DNA from: Sinorhizobium fredii USDA 257
GTDB taxonomy: Bacteria; Pseudomonadota; Alphaproteobacteria; Rhizobiales; Rhizobiaceae
Assembly (NCBI RefSeq): GCF_000265205.3
Contig: NC_018000.1
Location: forward strand, 186,001-250,000
Direction: 5' to 3'
DNA: 64,000 nt
The notes below the pieces were generated by a model. That model was not told where the DNA came from, ran no database searches, and worked only from the letters and a program-made list of their open reading frames with translations. Within the stretch, counting starts at the first letter, position 1; every line of letters begins with the position of its first letter. The translations under genes and the position numbers were made by a program. This document shows positions 8,948 through 17,200 of the stretch, piece after piece.

Positions 8948-10557
8948 GTTCCGGCATGAAAACCGTCGGCGAGGTCCTCGTCGATCTGCTCGAGGCAAAT
9001 GGCGTCGAGGTCGTCTTCGGCATTCCCGGCGTTCACACGGTGGAGCTCTATCGCGGCCTGGGGGCGTCGAAAATCCGCCACGTCACGCCGCGCCACGAAC
9101 AGGGTGCCGGCTTCATGGCTGACGGCTATGCGCGCGTCAGCGGCAAGCCGGGCGTGGCGCTGGTCATTACCGGGCCGGGGCTTACCAACACGATCACGGC
9201 CATGGCGCAGGCGCGGCAGGATTCGATCCCGATGCTGGTGATCTCCGGCGTCAACCGCCGCGACTCGCTGGGGCACGGCCGCGGCCTGCTGCACGAATTG
9301 CCCGACCAACAGGGAATGATGAAAACGTTGGCGCTCTATTCGCACACGCTCATCAATCCGGCCGACCTGCCGCTGGTCGTCGACCGCTCCTTTGCGGTGC
9401 TGCTCTCCGGCCGGCCCGGGCCCGTGCATATCGAGATCCCGACCGATGTGATGGCCGAGCGGATAGAAAGCCGAGGGACAAAGCCCGCGGCGGCGACCCG
9501 CCCGCGTTCCGACAGCGAGACCCTGCAAAGGGCGGCGATCCTCTGCGCCGAAGCTTCGCGCCCGGTCATTCTCTGCGGTGGCGGCGCGCTGACGGGCGAG
9601 GTGGAGGTGCGTGCGCTTGCCGATCAGATCGGTGCGCCGGTGGTCACGACGGTCAACGCCCGTGGCATGCTGGCCGGCCATTCCCTGCGCGTGCCGGCAA
9701 GCCCGAGCCTCAAGGCCGTCCGCGCTTTGCTGCGCGACGCGGATGTCGTGCTGGCGCTCGGCACCGAAATGGGCCAGACCGATTACGACCTCTATGCCGA
9801 TGGCGGCTTTCCGGTGCTCCGCAACCTGATCCGCACCGACATCGACGCCGCGCAGCTGGCGCGTGGGCCGCAGGCGGCGCTGTCGATCCTTTCCGGCGCG
9901 AAGGCGGCGACGGCAGGAATGCTGGGATTCCTGCCAGGCCATACGGCGGCAAAGGACGGCGCTTCTCGGGCCGATGCGACGCGCAAGGCGGCCTTGAAGG
10001 AATTACCACCAAAGACGCGTGCCGAAATCGGTGTCATCGACTTGATCTATAAGGCGCTCCCGGACTGCACCATCGTCGGCGATTCGACCCAGGCGGTCTA
10101 TGCCGGCAACCTCTATTGCGATGCGCCCCGGCAACGCGCCTGGTTCAACTCCGCCACCGGTTACGGGTCGCTCGGCTATGCCCCTCCGGCAGCGGTCGGC
10201 GCGGCGGTTGCCGACCGCACGAAACCGGTCGTCTGCCTTGTCGGCGATGGCGGCTTCCAGTTCTCGCTGGCCGAGATCGGCTCGGCGGCCGATGCCGCGG
10301 CCAGGGTGATCTTTCTCGTCTGGAACAATGACGGTTACCGGGAGATCGAATCCTACATGGTCGAGGCCGGTATCACCCCGGAAGGTGTCAAGCCTTCGGC
10401 GCCGGATTTCCTGATGACCGCCGGGGCCTATGGCGTCCCGGCCGAGCGGCTGGCGAATATCGAGGACCTGCCGCGTGCGCTGGCTGATGCGGCTTCGCGG
10501 TCGGGCCCGTCGCTGATCGAGATCCATCAGGAAAAAACCGCCGGCGTCGGCAGCTGA
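8944..10557 (+). CDS. aruI: ThDP-dependent decarboxylase, probable 5-guanidino-2-oxopentanoate (2-ketoarginine) decarboxylase
   Basis: 537 aa with the three domains of acetolactate-synthase-like enzymes. The N-terminal pyrimidine-binding domain contains TPRHEQGAGFMADGYARVSG with the activating Glu52. A central domain covers about residues 190-330. The C-terminal pyrophosphate domain has GDGGFQFSLAEI (from about residue 434) ending in WNNDGY, the Mg/ThDP motif. The family includes acetolactate synthase, benzoylformate decarboxylase and AruI. The translational coupling to an aminotransferase, with no regulatory subunit gene nearby, argues against acetolactate synthase. AruI makes 4-guanidinobutyraldehyde; no aldehyde dehydrogenase for that step is adjacent. 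Confidence 0.72.
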   Translation: MSSGMKTVGEVLVDLLEANGVEVVFGIPGVHTVELYRGLGASKIRHVTPRHEQGAGFMADGYARVSGKPGVALVITGPGLTNTITAMAQARQDSIPMLVISGVNRRDSLGHGRGLLHELPDQQGMMKTLALYSHTLINPADLPLVVDRSFAVLLSGRPGPVHIEIPTDVMAERIESRGTKPAAATRPRSDSETLQRAAILCAEASRPVILCGGGALTGEVEVRALADQIGAPVVTTVNARGMLAGHSLRVPASPSLKAVRALLRDADVVLALGTEMGQTDYDLYADGGFPVLRNLIRTDIDAAQLARGPQAALSILSGAKAATAGMLGFLPGHTAAKDGASRADATRKAALKELPPKTRAEIGVIDLIYKALPDCTIVGDSTQAVYAGNLYCDAPRQRAWFNSATGYGSLGYAPPAAVGAAVADRTKPVVCLVGDGGFQFSLAEIGSAADAAARVIFLVWNNDGYREIESYMVEAGITPEGVKPSAPDFLMTAGAYGVPAERLANIEDLPRALADAASRSGPSLIEIHQEKTAGVGS

Positions 10558-10697
10558 CGATTGTCAGGGCGCAGCGCGCATTTGACTTTTGCGGCCCGGA
10601 ATGGTGTTAAGGGCGCCTGCTCGAATCCGGCCATGTTCTTTTACTAGGCTGGGGATCGGCTGAATATTACGTCTCGCGGGCGCCAAACGCGCCTACT

Positions 10698-10801
10698 GCA
10701 TGCTTCCTTAATTCGGAGCCGATTTAAGGGTAAAAGCATGCAGCAATTTTTGGGGTACTACAGCGACCTTTGTGCGTCTGAACAGACGCACGGCGCTGTA
10801 G
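10698..10801. repeat. Composite palindromic repeat, family B, copy 1
   Basis: Two palindromes in tandem: CCTTAATTCGGAGCCGATTT followed by AAGG at 10706-10729, and a 44-nt imperfect palindrome from CTACAGCGACC to GGCGCTGTAG at 10758-10801. The 44-nt core matches the reverse complement of 33129-33172 at 42 of 44 positions, and the first palindrome also has a diverged counterpart there. The element covers the 5' end of a long reading frame that would begin at 10738, so that frame's true start should be later. Confidence 0.8.
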
Positions 10802-10821
10802 AGAAAGGGACCGCGTCCTCG

Positions 10822-11235
10822 ATGGACCTTCTGGGTGGTGGCAGCAGAAACATGCAGGCCGGCCGGCTCGTTGCCGTGCTGTGGCTGTTCTGTGCTTCCT
10901 TTGCCATGCAGGTCATTGCCGTCGGGCAAAGCGTTTCCGGGCGCGCGGGCGCGCAGAGCGGTAACGTCTCCGCGCCCGACAGCGGATCGCCCGATCGCCC
11001 AGCCGCCCGCCAAATTTCCCGCGCCGTCGCCTTGCCTGAATTGCGCATCAGCGGCGAGCGACCCGACGGAAAGTCGACGCTCGGCGGCGATCCGTCCGCA
11101 GTACTTACAGTCGAAGCGGCCACCTTGCCGATCTACGAGGACGTTCGTCCCCACTCTTTCCTTCGTGCGGAAGCCCCAACCGGCTCCCGTCACGAAAGTG
11201 AGCGTATCCGCGGACCGCCCTCGTTCCTAGCGTAG
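10822..11235 (+). CDS. Hypothetical small secreted or membrane-anchored protein upstream of secDF
   Basis: The frame is open from 10738, but its first 21 codons lie in repeat family B, so I place the start at ATG 10822 or, more likely for export, ATG 10852. From 10852 the protein begins MQAGRLVAVLWLFCASFAMQ, which reads as a signal peptide or single membrane helix. A low-complexity, Pro/Ser-rich tail of about 100 residues follows with no domain I recognise. The gene reads toward secDF with a gap of about 100 nt. It could be a spurious frame in GC-rich DNA; the signal-like N-terminus is the only positive evidence. Confidence 0.4.
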   Translation: MDLLGGGSRNMQAGRLVAVLWLFCASFAMQVIAVGQSVSGRAGAQSGNVSAPDSGSPDRPAARQISRAVALPELRISGERPDGKSTLGGDPSAVLTVEAATLPIYEDVRPHSFLRAEAPTGSRHESERIRGPPSFLA

Positions 11236-11332
11236 CGGTCGAATATTCGGCGGAGCTTCCATCTCCGGCCTCGATGAACCCCAGCCCGAGCAGTGCCAAG
11301 ACGGCGTGTTCAGGCGTTTTTGGAATTTCCAC

Positions 11333-13867
11333 ATGCGTACATCCAGATGGGCGGTTCTCGCCTATGTCGCGATCATTATCTTCGGATGCCTCGCGGCGGT
11401 GCCGAGCGTTCTGACGCCGGCCATGCGGGAGCAATTCGCTTCCGTCCTTCCCTTCAAGCCGGTCACCCTCGGCCTCGACCTTCGAGGCGGTTCGCACCTC
11501 GTGCTCGAGGTCGACGGGGCGGGGCTTCAGAAGGCTCGCCTCAACTCGCTCCTCGACGACACCCGGCGCGTTCTGCGCGGCGAGCGTGTCTCCGCCTCTT
11601 CGGCGCGCATCAGCGGCAACAGCGTGACGGTGAGCGTCACCGACGCTGCCGATCGTGAAAAGGTGCTGCCGAAGCTGCAGGAACTCGCGGCACCCGTCGG
11701 TACGGTCGGGTTTGGCGGCTCCGCTGCTGAGCTCGAGGTCACAACGAACGGCGACGTTATCGCGCTCGCCATGACGGAGGCAGGCCTTTCCGATCGCATG
11801 ACGAAGGCGGTCGAGCAGAGTCTCGAAATCATCCGCAACCGCGTCGACCAGGTCGGTGTCGCCGAGCCGCTGATCCAGCGCATCGGCTCGGACCGCATTC
11901 TCGTCCAGCTGCCGGGCCTCCAGGATCCGACGCGCCTTCGCGAGCTCCTCGGCTCGACGGCGCAGATGAGCTTCCACATGCTCGACCAGACCGCCGATGT
12001 CACGCAGCCGGCTCCGCGCGGCGTCGATATCCTGCCGGGCGCCAATGATGGCAACAAATATCCGGTCGAAAGCCGCATCGCGATTTCCGGCGAACGGCTC
12101 GAAGATGCGAAGGTTGGCTTCGACCAGCGCACGAACCAGCCGGTGGTGGATTTCGCCTTCGACTCACTCGGCGCCCGCCAGTTCGCCGACATCACCCGTG
12201 AAAACGTCGGCCGTCCCTTTGCCATCGTCCTCGATGGCAAGGTCCTGACGGCGCCGGTCATCAACGAACCGATTCTCGGCGGCCGTGGCCAGATAAGCGG
12301 CAACTTCACGGTCGAGGAGGCAACGGTCCTCTCCGCGCTGCTGCGCTCCGGCGCCCTGCCAGCGCCGCTTACCATCATCGAAGAGCGCTCGGTCGGACCG
12401 AACCTCGGCAGCGACTCGATCCGCATGGGTCTCTACACGGGTCTTGCCGGTTTCGGCCTCGTGGTGACGCTGATGGTCGTCCTTTACGGCGCCTGGGGCA
12501 TGATCGCCAATGTCGGCCTGGTGCTTCACACGATCATGACGATCGGCGTTCTCGGCCTGATCGGGTCGACGCTGACCCTGCCCGGCATCGCCGGTATCAT
12601 TCTCGGCATCGGCATGGCGGTCGACGCCAACATCCTGATCAACGCGCGTATCCGCGAAGAAACGGAAGCGGGCGCCGGTGCGATGAAGGCGCTCGATGTC
12701 GGCTTCAACAAGGCCTATGCGACAATCCTCGATTCCAACGTCACGACGCTTGCCGGCACGGTCCTCTTGTTCTGGCTCGGCAGTGGTCCGGTCCGCGGCT
12801 TCGCGGTCACCATGATGCTCGGCATCGTCATCTCGATGTTCACCTCGGTCACCGTCGTGCGCCTGCTGATGCGCGAGGTCGTCGTGCGCCGCAAGATGAA
12901 GAAGCTGGAAATCCCGTCGCTCTTCGGGCGCGTCCCGCATCTGCCGACCTTCTCCTTCATGAAGCGTCGCTTCCAGGCCATCGGCTTCTCGGCCTTCCTG
13001 TCGATCAGCTCGGTCATCCTGTTCTTCACGCCTGGCCTCAACTACGGCATCGATTTCATCGGCGGCATCCAGGTCGAGGCGGTGTCGAAGGAAAAGATCG
13101 ACCTGCCGACGCTGCGCCACAGCCTCGAAGAGCTCAATCTCGGCGAGGTGGCGTTGCAGGACTTCGGCGGCGGCCAGTCGGTGCTTATCCGCGTCCAGCG
13201 TCAGCCGGGCGGTGAGCAGGAGCAGACGGCGGCGCTGAGCAGGATCAAGGATGCGGTGACGACGGCGATCCCGGGGGCCGCGCTGGAACGGACCGAGGTC
13301 GTCGGTCCGACGGTCAGCGGTGAGCTGGCGCGCTCGGGCTTCCTCGCCGTCGGCCTCGCCATGGTGGCGATCCTGCTCTACATCTGGTTCCGCTTCGAAT
13401 GGCACTTCGCCGTCGGCGCGATCGCGGTGCTATTGCTCGATATCACCAAGACCGTCGGCTTCTTCGCGCTGACCGGCATCGACTTCAACCTGACGGCAAT
13501 CGCCGCATTGCTGACGATGATCGGCTACTCGGTGAACGACAAGGTGGTCGTCTACGACCGCATGCGCGAGAACCTGCGCAAGTACAAGTCGATGCCGTTC
13601 TCCGATCTCATCGACATGAGCATCAACCAGGTGATCGCGCGATGCATCTTCACCTCGATGGCGACGGCGCTTTCGCTGGTGCCGATGGCGATCTGGGGCG
13701 GCGAGGCGGTACAGAGCTTCGCGTGGCCGATGATTTTCGGCGTCATCGTCGCGACGACGTCGTCGATCTATATCGGTGGGCCGATCCTCCTGTTCCTCAG
13801 CCGCTGGTGGAAGGATCGCGAAGCCAGCCGTTCAGGCGCGCAGCAGCCCGGCGCGCCGGCGGCCTGA
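11333..13867 (+). CDS. secDF: Protein translocase subunit SecDF (fused SecD-SecF)
   Basis: 844 aa from ATG 11333; a GTG at 11306 would add nine residues. SecDF is an inner-membrane, proton-driven RND-type protein that helps pull exported proteins through SecYEG. The SecD half has a first membrane helix (ranked near residues 8-28), PVTLGLDLRGGSHLVLEVD, the P1 periplasmic domain and the FGLVVTLMVVLYGAWGMIAN helix cluster with GIAGIILGIGMAVDANILIN. The SecF half starts near residue 540 with GLNYGIDFIGGIQVE and ends in LLTMIGYSVNDKVVVYDRMR and TSMATALSLVPMAIWGG. Both halves are intact. A hairpin terminator follows the stop. Confidence 0.97.
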   Translation: MRTSRWAVLAYVAIIIFGCLAAVPSVLTPAMREQFASVLPFKPVTLGLDLRGGSHLVLEVDGAGLQKARLNSLLDDTRRVLRGERVSASSARISGNSVTVSVTDAADREKVLPKLQELAAPVGTVGFGGSAAELEVTTNGDVIALAMTEAGLSDRMTKAVEQSLEIIRNRVDQVGVAEPLIQRIGSDRILVQLPGLQDPTRLRELLGSTAQMSFHMLDQTADVTQPAPRGVDILPGANDGNKYPVESRIAISGERLEDAKVGFDQRTNQPVVDFAFDSLGARQFADITRENVGRPFAIVLDGKVLTAPVINEPILGGRGQISGNFTVEEATVLSALLRSGALPAPLTIIEERSVGPNLGSDSIRMGLYTGLAGFGLVVTLMVVLYGAWGMIANVGLVLHTIMTIGVLGLIGSTLTLPGIAGIILGIGMAVDANILINARIREETEAGAGAMKALDVGFNKAYATILDSNVTTLAGTVLLFWLGSGPVRGFAVTMMLGIVISMFTSVTVVRLLMREVVVRRKMKKLEIPSLFGRVPHLPTFSFMKRRFQAIGFSAFLSISSVILFFTPGLNYGIDFIGGIQVEAVSKEKIDLPTLRHSLEELNLGEVALQDFGGGQSVLIRVQRQPGGEQEQTAALSRIKDAVTTAIPGAALERTEVVGPTVSGELARSGFLAVGLAMVAILLYIWFRFEWHFAVGAIAVLLLDITKTVGFFALTGIDFNLTAIAALLTMIGYSVNDKVVVYDRMRENLRKYKSMPFSDLIDMSINQVIARCIFTSMATALSLVPMAIWGGEAVQSFAWPMIFGVIVATTSSIYIGGPILLFLSRWWKDREASRSGAQQPGAPAA

Positions 13868-13897
13868 CGTCACCAAACTATCATTGCCGAACAAACC

Positions 13898-13927
13898 AGG
13901 GGCGCCTCCAGGGGCTGCCCCTTTTTT
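13898..13927 (+). terminator. Rho-independent terminator after secDF
   Basis: AGGGGC at 13898-13903 pairs with GCCCCT at 13917-13922, and a run of T follows (13922-13927). It lies 30 nt past the secDF stop on the same strand. Alternative pairing with the internal AGGGGC would leave too small a loop. Confidence 0.75.
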
Positions 13928-14197
13928 GTCCGAAAGTCCTGTCTTTATCCGAAGCGTCACTTGTAGGCCGATTCGGTGCTACCTAAATAGGAAAATGCCC
14001 TTGCAGGGGACGCAACGGAATTGTCTACGAAGCTAACCAAGCAGAAACAGGGAATTATTTTTCTCCGTCTGGGCTTAGTAGTTGACTAATTTGGTAGATT
14101 ATTCTAGTTTGCACGCCGTGACGCGGAAGGAGTCCGCCTCACATTGTTCATGAACCGCCGCGGCGCCTCGCGTCGCGCCCAGCCGAAGGAGAGTGAC

Positions 14198-14293
14198 ATG
14201 TCCGGAATCGTCTCGACCGCTGCCTTCTGCGGCTCGCGTTCCCTTTGTCGTGCAACAGTGAAAGGTCTCATTCGCACGCTTTGCCGAATGTGA
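14198..14293 (+). CDS. Candidate 31-codon small protein gene
   Basis: ATG 14198 is preceded by GAAGGAGAGTGAC, a near-perfect ribosome-binding site at about 7 nt. The product, MSGIVSTAAFCGSRSLCRAT and 11 more residues, is basic with three cysteines. It lies alone between secDF and the 67-aa gene. A leading frame from 14150 shares the stop but has poor spacing from its GGAAGGAG. TTGACT occurs at 14082-14087 and could be part of a promoter. It might instead be a leader peptide for the next gene. No family recognised. Confidence 0.4.
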   Translation: MSGIVSTAAFCGSRSLCRATVKGLIRTLCRM

Positions 14294-14370
14294 CTGACTG
14301 AACTTACCGAATTCACCTTTTGCCGAGAATTGAAAGATCCGCGCTGAACGCGTGGAGGAGCGTTATTCGC

Positions 14371-14574
14371 ATGAGCAAGCAAGTTATCGAATATGGCGGA
14401 GAGGCCGTTGGCGTCGTCGTTCCGGATCAGGACCGGTTCAAGTTCCTGGCGGTCAAGTATCATGTCTGGGATCTCGACGCGAAGCGCTTCGGTTCTGCCG
14501 ATGAAGCCCGTGCGGCCATAGGACACCTGCTTGCCGGCCAGGGTGCGCCCAAGCACGAAGCTGGCGCGGCGTGA
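14371..14574 (+). CDS. Hypothetical 67-aa protein
   Basis: ATG 14371 follows GGAGGAG at 14354-14360. The product begins MSKQVIEYGGEAVGVVVPDQ and contains FLAVKYHVWDLDAKRFGSAD, then a short helix-forming segment and a flexible Ala/Gly-rich tail. The balance of charged and hydrophobic residues is that of a small folded cytoplasmic protein. It sits between secDF and kpsF in the same direction but separated from both by non-coding DNA. I do not recognise a function. Confidence 0.7.
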   Translation: MSKQVIEYGGEAVGVVVPDQDRFKFLAVKYHVWDLDAKRFGSADEARAAIGHLLAGQGAPKHEAGAA

Positions 14575-14862
14575 TTTCCCCCGCTACCATGATTCCCAGA
14601 TATTAAATGTAAGCCGCGGTTTCCGCGCGGTTTATGCGCGGGAGCCGTCGATAGGTATGCCGGCGGCAGGCCTTTGCCGCCGCAAACATCTGTGGAAAAT
14701 CGAATCCATCGACGTGCGCGCCGCGAAAATTGGCTGGTTTGACCGAAACCCGGCGTGGAAAGGCTTGGTTTGCGGGAAAAAAGGGCCTATCTGGCTTCTA
14801 CGTTCTACGCGAGCCGCTGCAGGCGGGCTTGCGACCATATTGTTTCTGAACCGGGATTGAAG

Positions 14863-15873
14863 ATGGGCTTGCGAAATTTGAAGGCTGAGGGGCATTCTCC
14901 AAGCGCCGTTCTGGATTCGATCCGCCGGACGATAACGACGGCAAAGAATGGCATCGAGGCGCTCGCCGAACAACTGGCGACGGACACAGCTTTCGCGCAG
15001 AGCCTCATCGATGCCGTCGAACTGATCGGCGACGGGCACGGCCGCGTCGTGGTTTCCGGCGTCGGCAAGAGCGGGCATATCGGCCGCAAGATCGCCGCGA
15101 CCTTGGCTTCCACCGGCACGTCCGCCTATTTCGTCCACCCGACCGAGGCGAGCCACGGCGATCTCGGCATGGTCACTTCCGATGACGTGCTGATCCTGCT
15201 CTCCTGGTCCGGCGAGACGGCGGAACTCGCCAACATGCTGACCTACGCCAAGCGCTTCAAGGTGCCGATCGTGTCGATCTCATCGAACCGCGACAGCATC
15301 CTGGCGCGCAATTCCGAAATCGCCCTGGTGCTTCCGAAGGTACCGGAGGCCTGTCCGCACGGGCTGGCACCGACGACCTCGGCTATGCTGCAGCTCGCTG
15401 TCGGCGATACGCTGGCGATCGCGCTTCTGGAGCGGCGCGGTTTTTCCGCCGAGGACTTCAAGACTTTCCACCCCGGCGGCAAGCTTGGCGCGCAATTGCG
15501 CCTGGTACACGAACTCGCGCATCTGGCCGACCAGATGCCGCTGCTCGCCGTCGGCCGGCCGATGAGCGAAGCTGTCATCGAGATGTCGGCGAAGGGCTTC
15601 GGCGTCATCGGTATCATCGACGAAGGCGGTGTGCTCGTCGGCGTCATCACCGATGGCGACTTGCGCCGGCACATGGCCGGCGACCTGCTCAGCCAGCCGG
15701 TCGAAGACGTCATGTCGCATCATCCGAAGGTGGTGCAGGCAGACCTACTCGCCAGCGCCGCCATGGAGTTCATGCAGGAGCACAAGGTCACCGTGCTGTT
15801 CCTTGTCGACGAGGCGGGGGTACCTGAAGGCATCCTGCATATTCACGACCTGTTGCGCGCCGGCGTTGCCTGA
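14863..15873 (+). CDS. kpsF: KpsF/GutQ family arabinose-5-phosphate isomerase (capsule cluster)
   Basis: 336 aa. It interconverts ribulose 5-phosphate and arabinose 5-phosphate, the first step toward Kdo-type sugars. Residues about 45-180 are the SIS domain: VVVSGVGKSGHIGRKIAATL, TEASHGDLGMV, LLSWSGETAEL and the catalytic-loop His in PEACPHGLAPTTSAM. Two CBS domains follow (GVITDGDLRR and LLFLVDEAG regions). ATG 14863 is chosen over longer frames because homologues start near this point; the ribosome site is weak. It sits at the edge of the rkp-1 region and its last 31 bases overlap the end of rkpJ on the other strand. This matches kpsF3 of the Sinorhizobium rkp-1 locus. Confidence 0.92.
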   Translation: MGLRNLKAEGHSPSAVLDSIRRTITTAKNGIEALAEQLATDTAFAQSLIDAVELIGDGHGRVVVSGVGKSGHIGRKIAATLASTGTSAYFVHPTEASHGDLGMVTSDDVLILLSWSGETAELANMLTYAKRFKVPIVSISSNRDSILARNSEIALVLPKVPEACPHGLAPTTSAMLQLAVGDTLAIALLERRGFSAEDFKTFHPGGKLGAQLRLVHELAHLADQMPLLAVGRPMSEAVIEMSAKGFGVIGIIDEGGVLVGVITDGDLRRHMAGDLLSQPVEDVMSHHPKVVQADLLASAAMEFMQEHKVTVLFLVDEAGVPEGILHIHDLLRAGVA

Positions 15874-17174
15874 CCGGACGCGGCCGCCCTCTTTGCCGGC
15901 TTTTGCCGGGGCGGCGGATCGATGAACGCACCGGGTTCGTTGACGGTGTTGCGATGCAGCCGCTCGGCGATAGCGTCAGCTCCGGCATCGGTGCCCGCGA
16001 CGGAATAGAAATTGCCGCGGACCTGGATCGAGGCCGCCATCAACCGGAACATTGCCGCGCTCAAATCCGGATCCGGTGGCTGCGGCGCCTCCCAGAACGC
16101 ATCAAGCGGCTGCTGGTCGGTCATGTCTGCAATGTCGAAAACGGCTTTTCCGAGAACCTTCACAGGCTTGCCCTGTTTCAAGGCATGCAGCCCGGCGGTC
16201 GAGTTGACCGTCACCATGCCAGCGCTCTTCTCCGTCAGCAGATCCAGATTTCCGCCCTCGAGATAGACGACGCGCGCGCCGATCCCAAGCGCTGCCGCTT
16301 GGTGGGTGATGATCCTGCGCCAGGGAATGAGGCTGTTGTCGAGCGGGTGAACCTTGATGGCAAGCTTGGTTGCCGCCGGCGCGTGGCGTGAGAAGGACTG
16401 CAGGATGTCGCCGATCGCCTCCTTCTGACTGGTGAAGGGCGAGTGCGCCCGCAATTGGAAGTCGGTCTCGAGTTGCAGCGGATAGACGAAGTAGGACGCT
16501 CCTGCGGATGAGAGCGAGGCGATCAATCTATCCGCCGCGTTGCACTGGCGCTTGCTTGTCGTCAGGCGCCTCACCCAGCCAGCATATTCCGCCAGCGGAT
16601 GAAAGATCGCGTGCCGGCGATAGCCGGGGAAAAGAAACCAGAGGAAGACGTTCGGCAGATTGTAAAGGAGGTCATAGGCCGCTTCGGCAAGGAAGGTCTG
16701 GGTATGCCGCCGCCGCCAGTCCGGCTCCGGCAGCCCCGCCGCCGCTCGCAAGATCTGCTGCGGGTCGGCAGGGAAATGCGAGTTGGACGACATGCCGCCG
16801 CGTTCGAGCGTCAACCAGTCCGGCCTCAGATAGCCCATTTCGACGACGAAGATCTCGACCCCGAGCCGGCGCGCCGAAGCGACGGCGATCTGGTGGTAGG
16901 GGCGTTCCTCGCCGAGGAGGACGAGGTCGCTGACGGAATGGCGGCGGATGAATTCCTCGACGAAACCGGCCCAATTGGTGATCGAGCCGCGATAATTGTG
17001 CGCGCCGCCCCGTCGCCAGAAGATCTGGTCGCCGGCATTGAGATTGATGCGCAGGCAGGTATGGCCGTGGGCCTCAAGCCGCGTGGCGATCTTGGCGAAG
17101 ATCGGCGACGAGGGGCCCTGCAGGAACAGGAATGTCCGTCGTGGCCGCTGCTCAATCGTGGTGCCTGCCTTCAT
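15843..17174 (-). CDS. rkpJ: Capsular polysaccharide export / biosynthesis protein RkpJ (KpsS-like)
   Basis: 443 aa from ATG 17174. The upstream part of the frame is low-complexity and belongs to rkpI sequence. Near the N-terminus TFLFLQGPSSPIFAKIATRL and CLRINLNAGDQIFW are characteristic of the KpsS/LipB-type capsule proteins. YFVYPLQLETDFQLRAHSPF, VKVHPLD-like IKVHPLDNSLIPWRR, and VTVNSTAGLHALKQGKPVKV are the conserved glycosyltransferase-like C-terminal motifs. In E. coli, KpsS adds beta-Kdo to a phosphatidylglycerol anchor; RkpJ is probably its equivalent in K-antigen synthesis. It is last in the minus-strand rkp chain, 26 nt after rkpI. The C-terminal 30 residues are Pro/Lys/Ala-rich. 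Confidence 0.88.
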   Translation of the reverse strand: MKAGTTIEQRPRRTFLFLQGPSSPIFAKIATRLEAHGHTCLRINLNAGDQIFWRRGGAHNYRGSITNWAGFVEEFIRRHSVSDLVLLGEERPYHQIAVASARRLGVEIFVVEMGYLRPDWLTLERGGMSSNSHFPADPQQILRAAAGLPEPDWRRRHTQTFLAEAAYDLLYNLPNVFLWFLFPGYRRHAIFHPLAEYAGWVRRLTTSKRQCNAADRLIASLSSAGASYFVYPLQLETDFQLRAHSPFTSQKEAIGDILQSFSRHAPAATKLAIKVHPLDNSLIPWRRIITHQAAALGIGARVVYLEGGNLDLLTEKSAGMVTVNSTAGLHALKQGKPVKVLGKAVFDIADMTDQQPLDAFWEAPQPPDPDLSAAMFRLMAASIQVRGNFYSVAGTDAGADAIAERLHRNTVNEPGAFIDPPPRQKPAKRAAASGQATPARNRS

Positions 17175-17200
17175 TGCTGCAACTTTCCCCGCGGTCGCTG

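Noticed and set aside
8944..10557. Acetolactate synthase large subunit (ilvB)
   Set aside because: Fold fits, but there is no small-subunit gene, and the gene is coupled to an aminotransferase beside a basic amino-acid importer, which favours the AruI branch.
10738..10821. Start of the pre-secDF frame at ATG 10738
   Set aside because: The first codons are formed by repeat family B; no ribosome site; later starts give a sensible signal-like N-terminus.
14531..14860. 109-codon frame between the 67-aa gene and kpsF
   Set aside because: Overlaps the end of the 67-aa gene, has no ribosome site and its text is Arg/Trp-rich without pattern; treated as non-coding.
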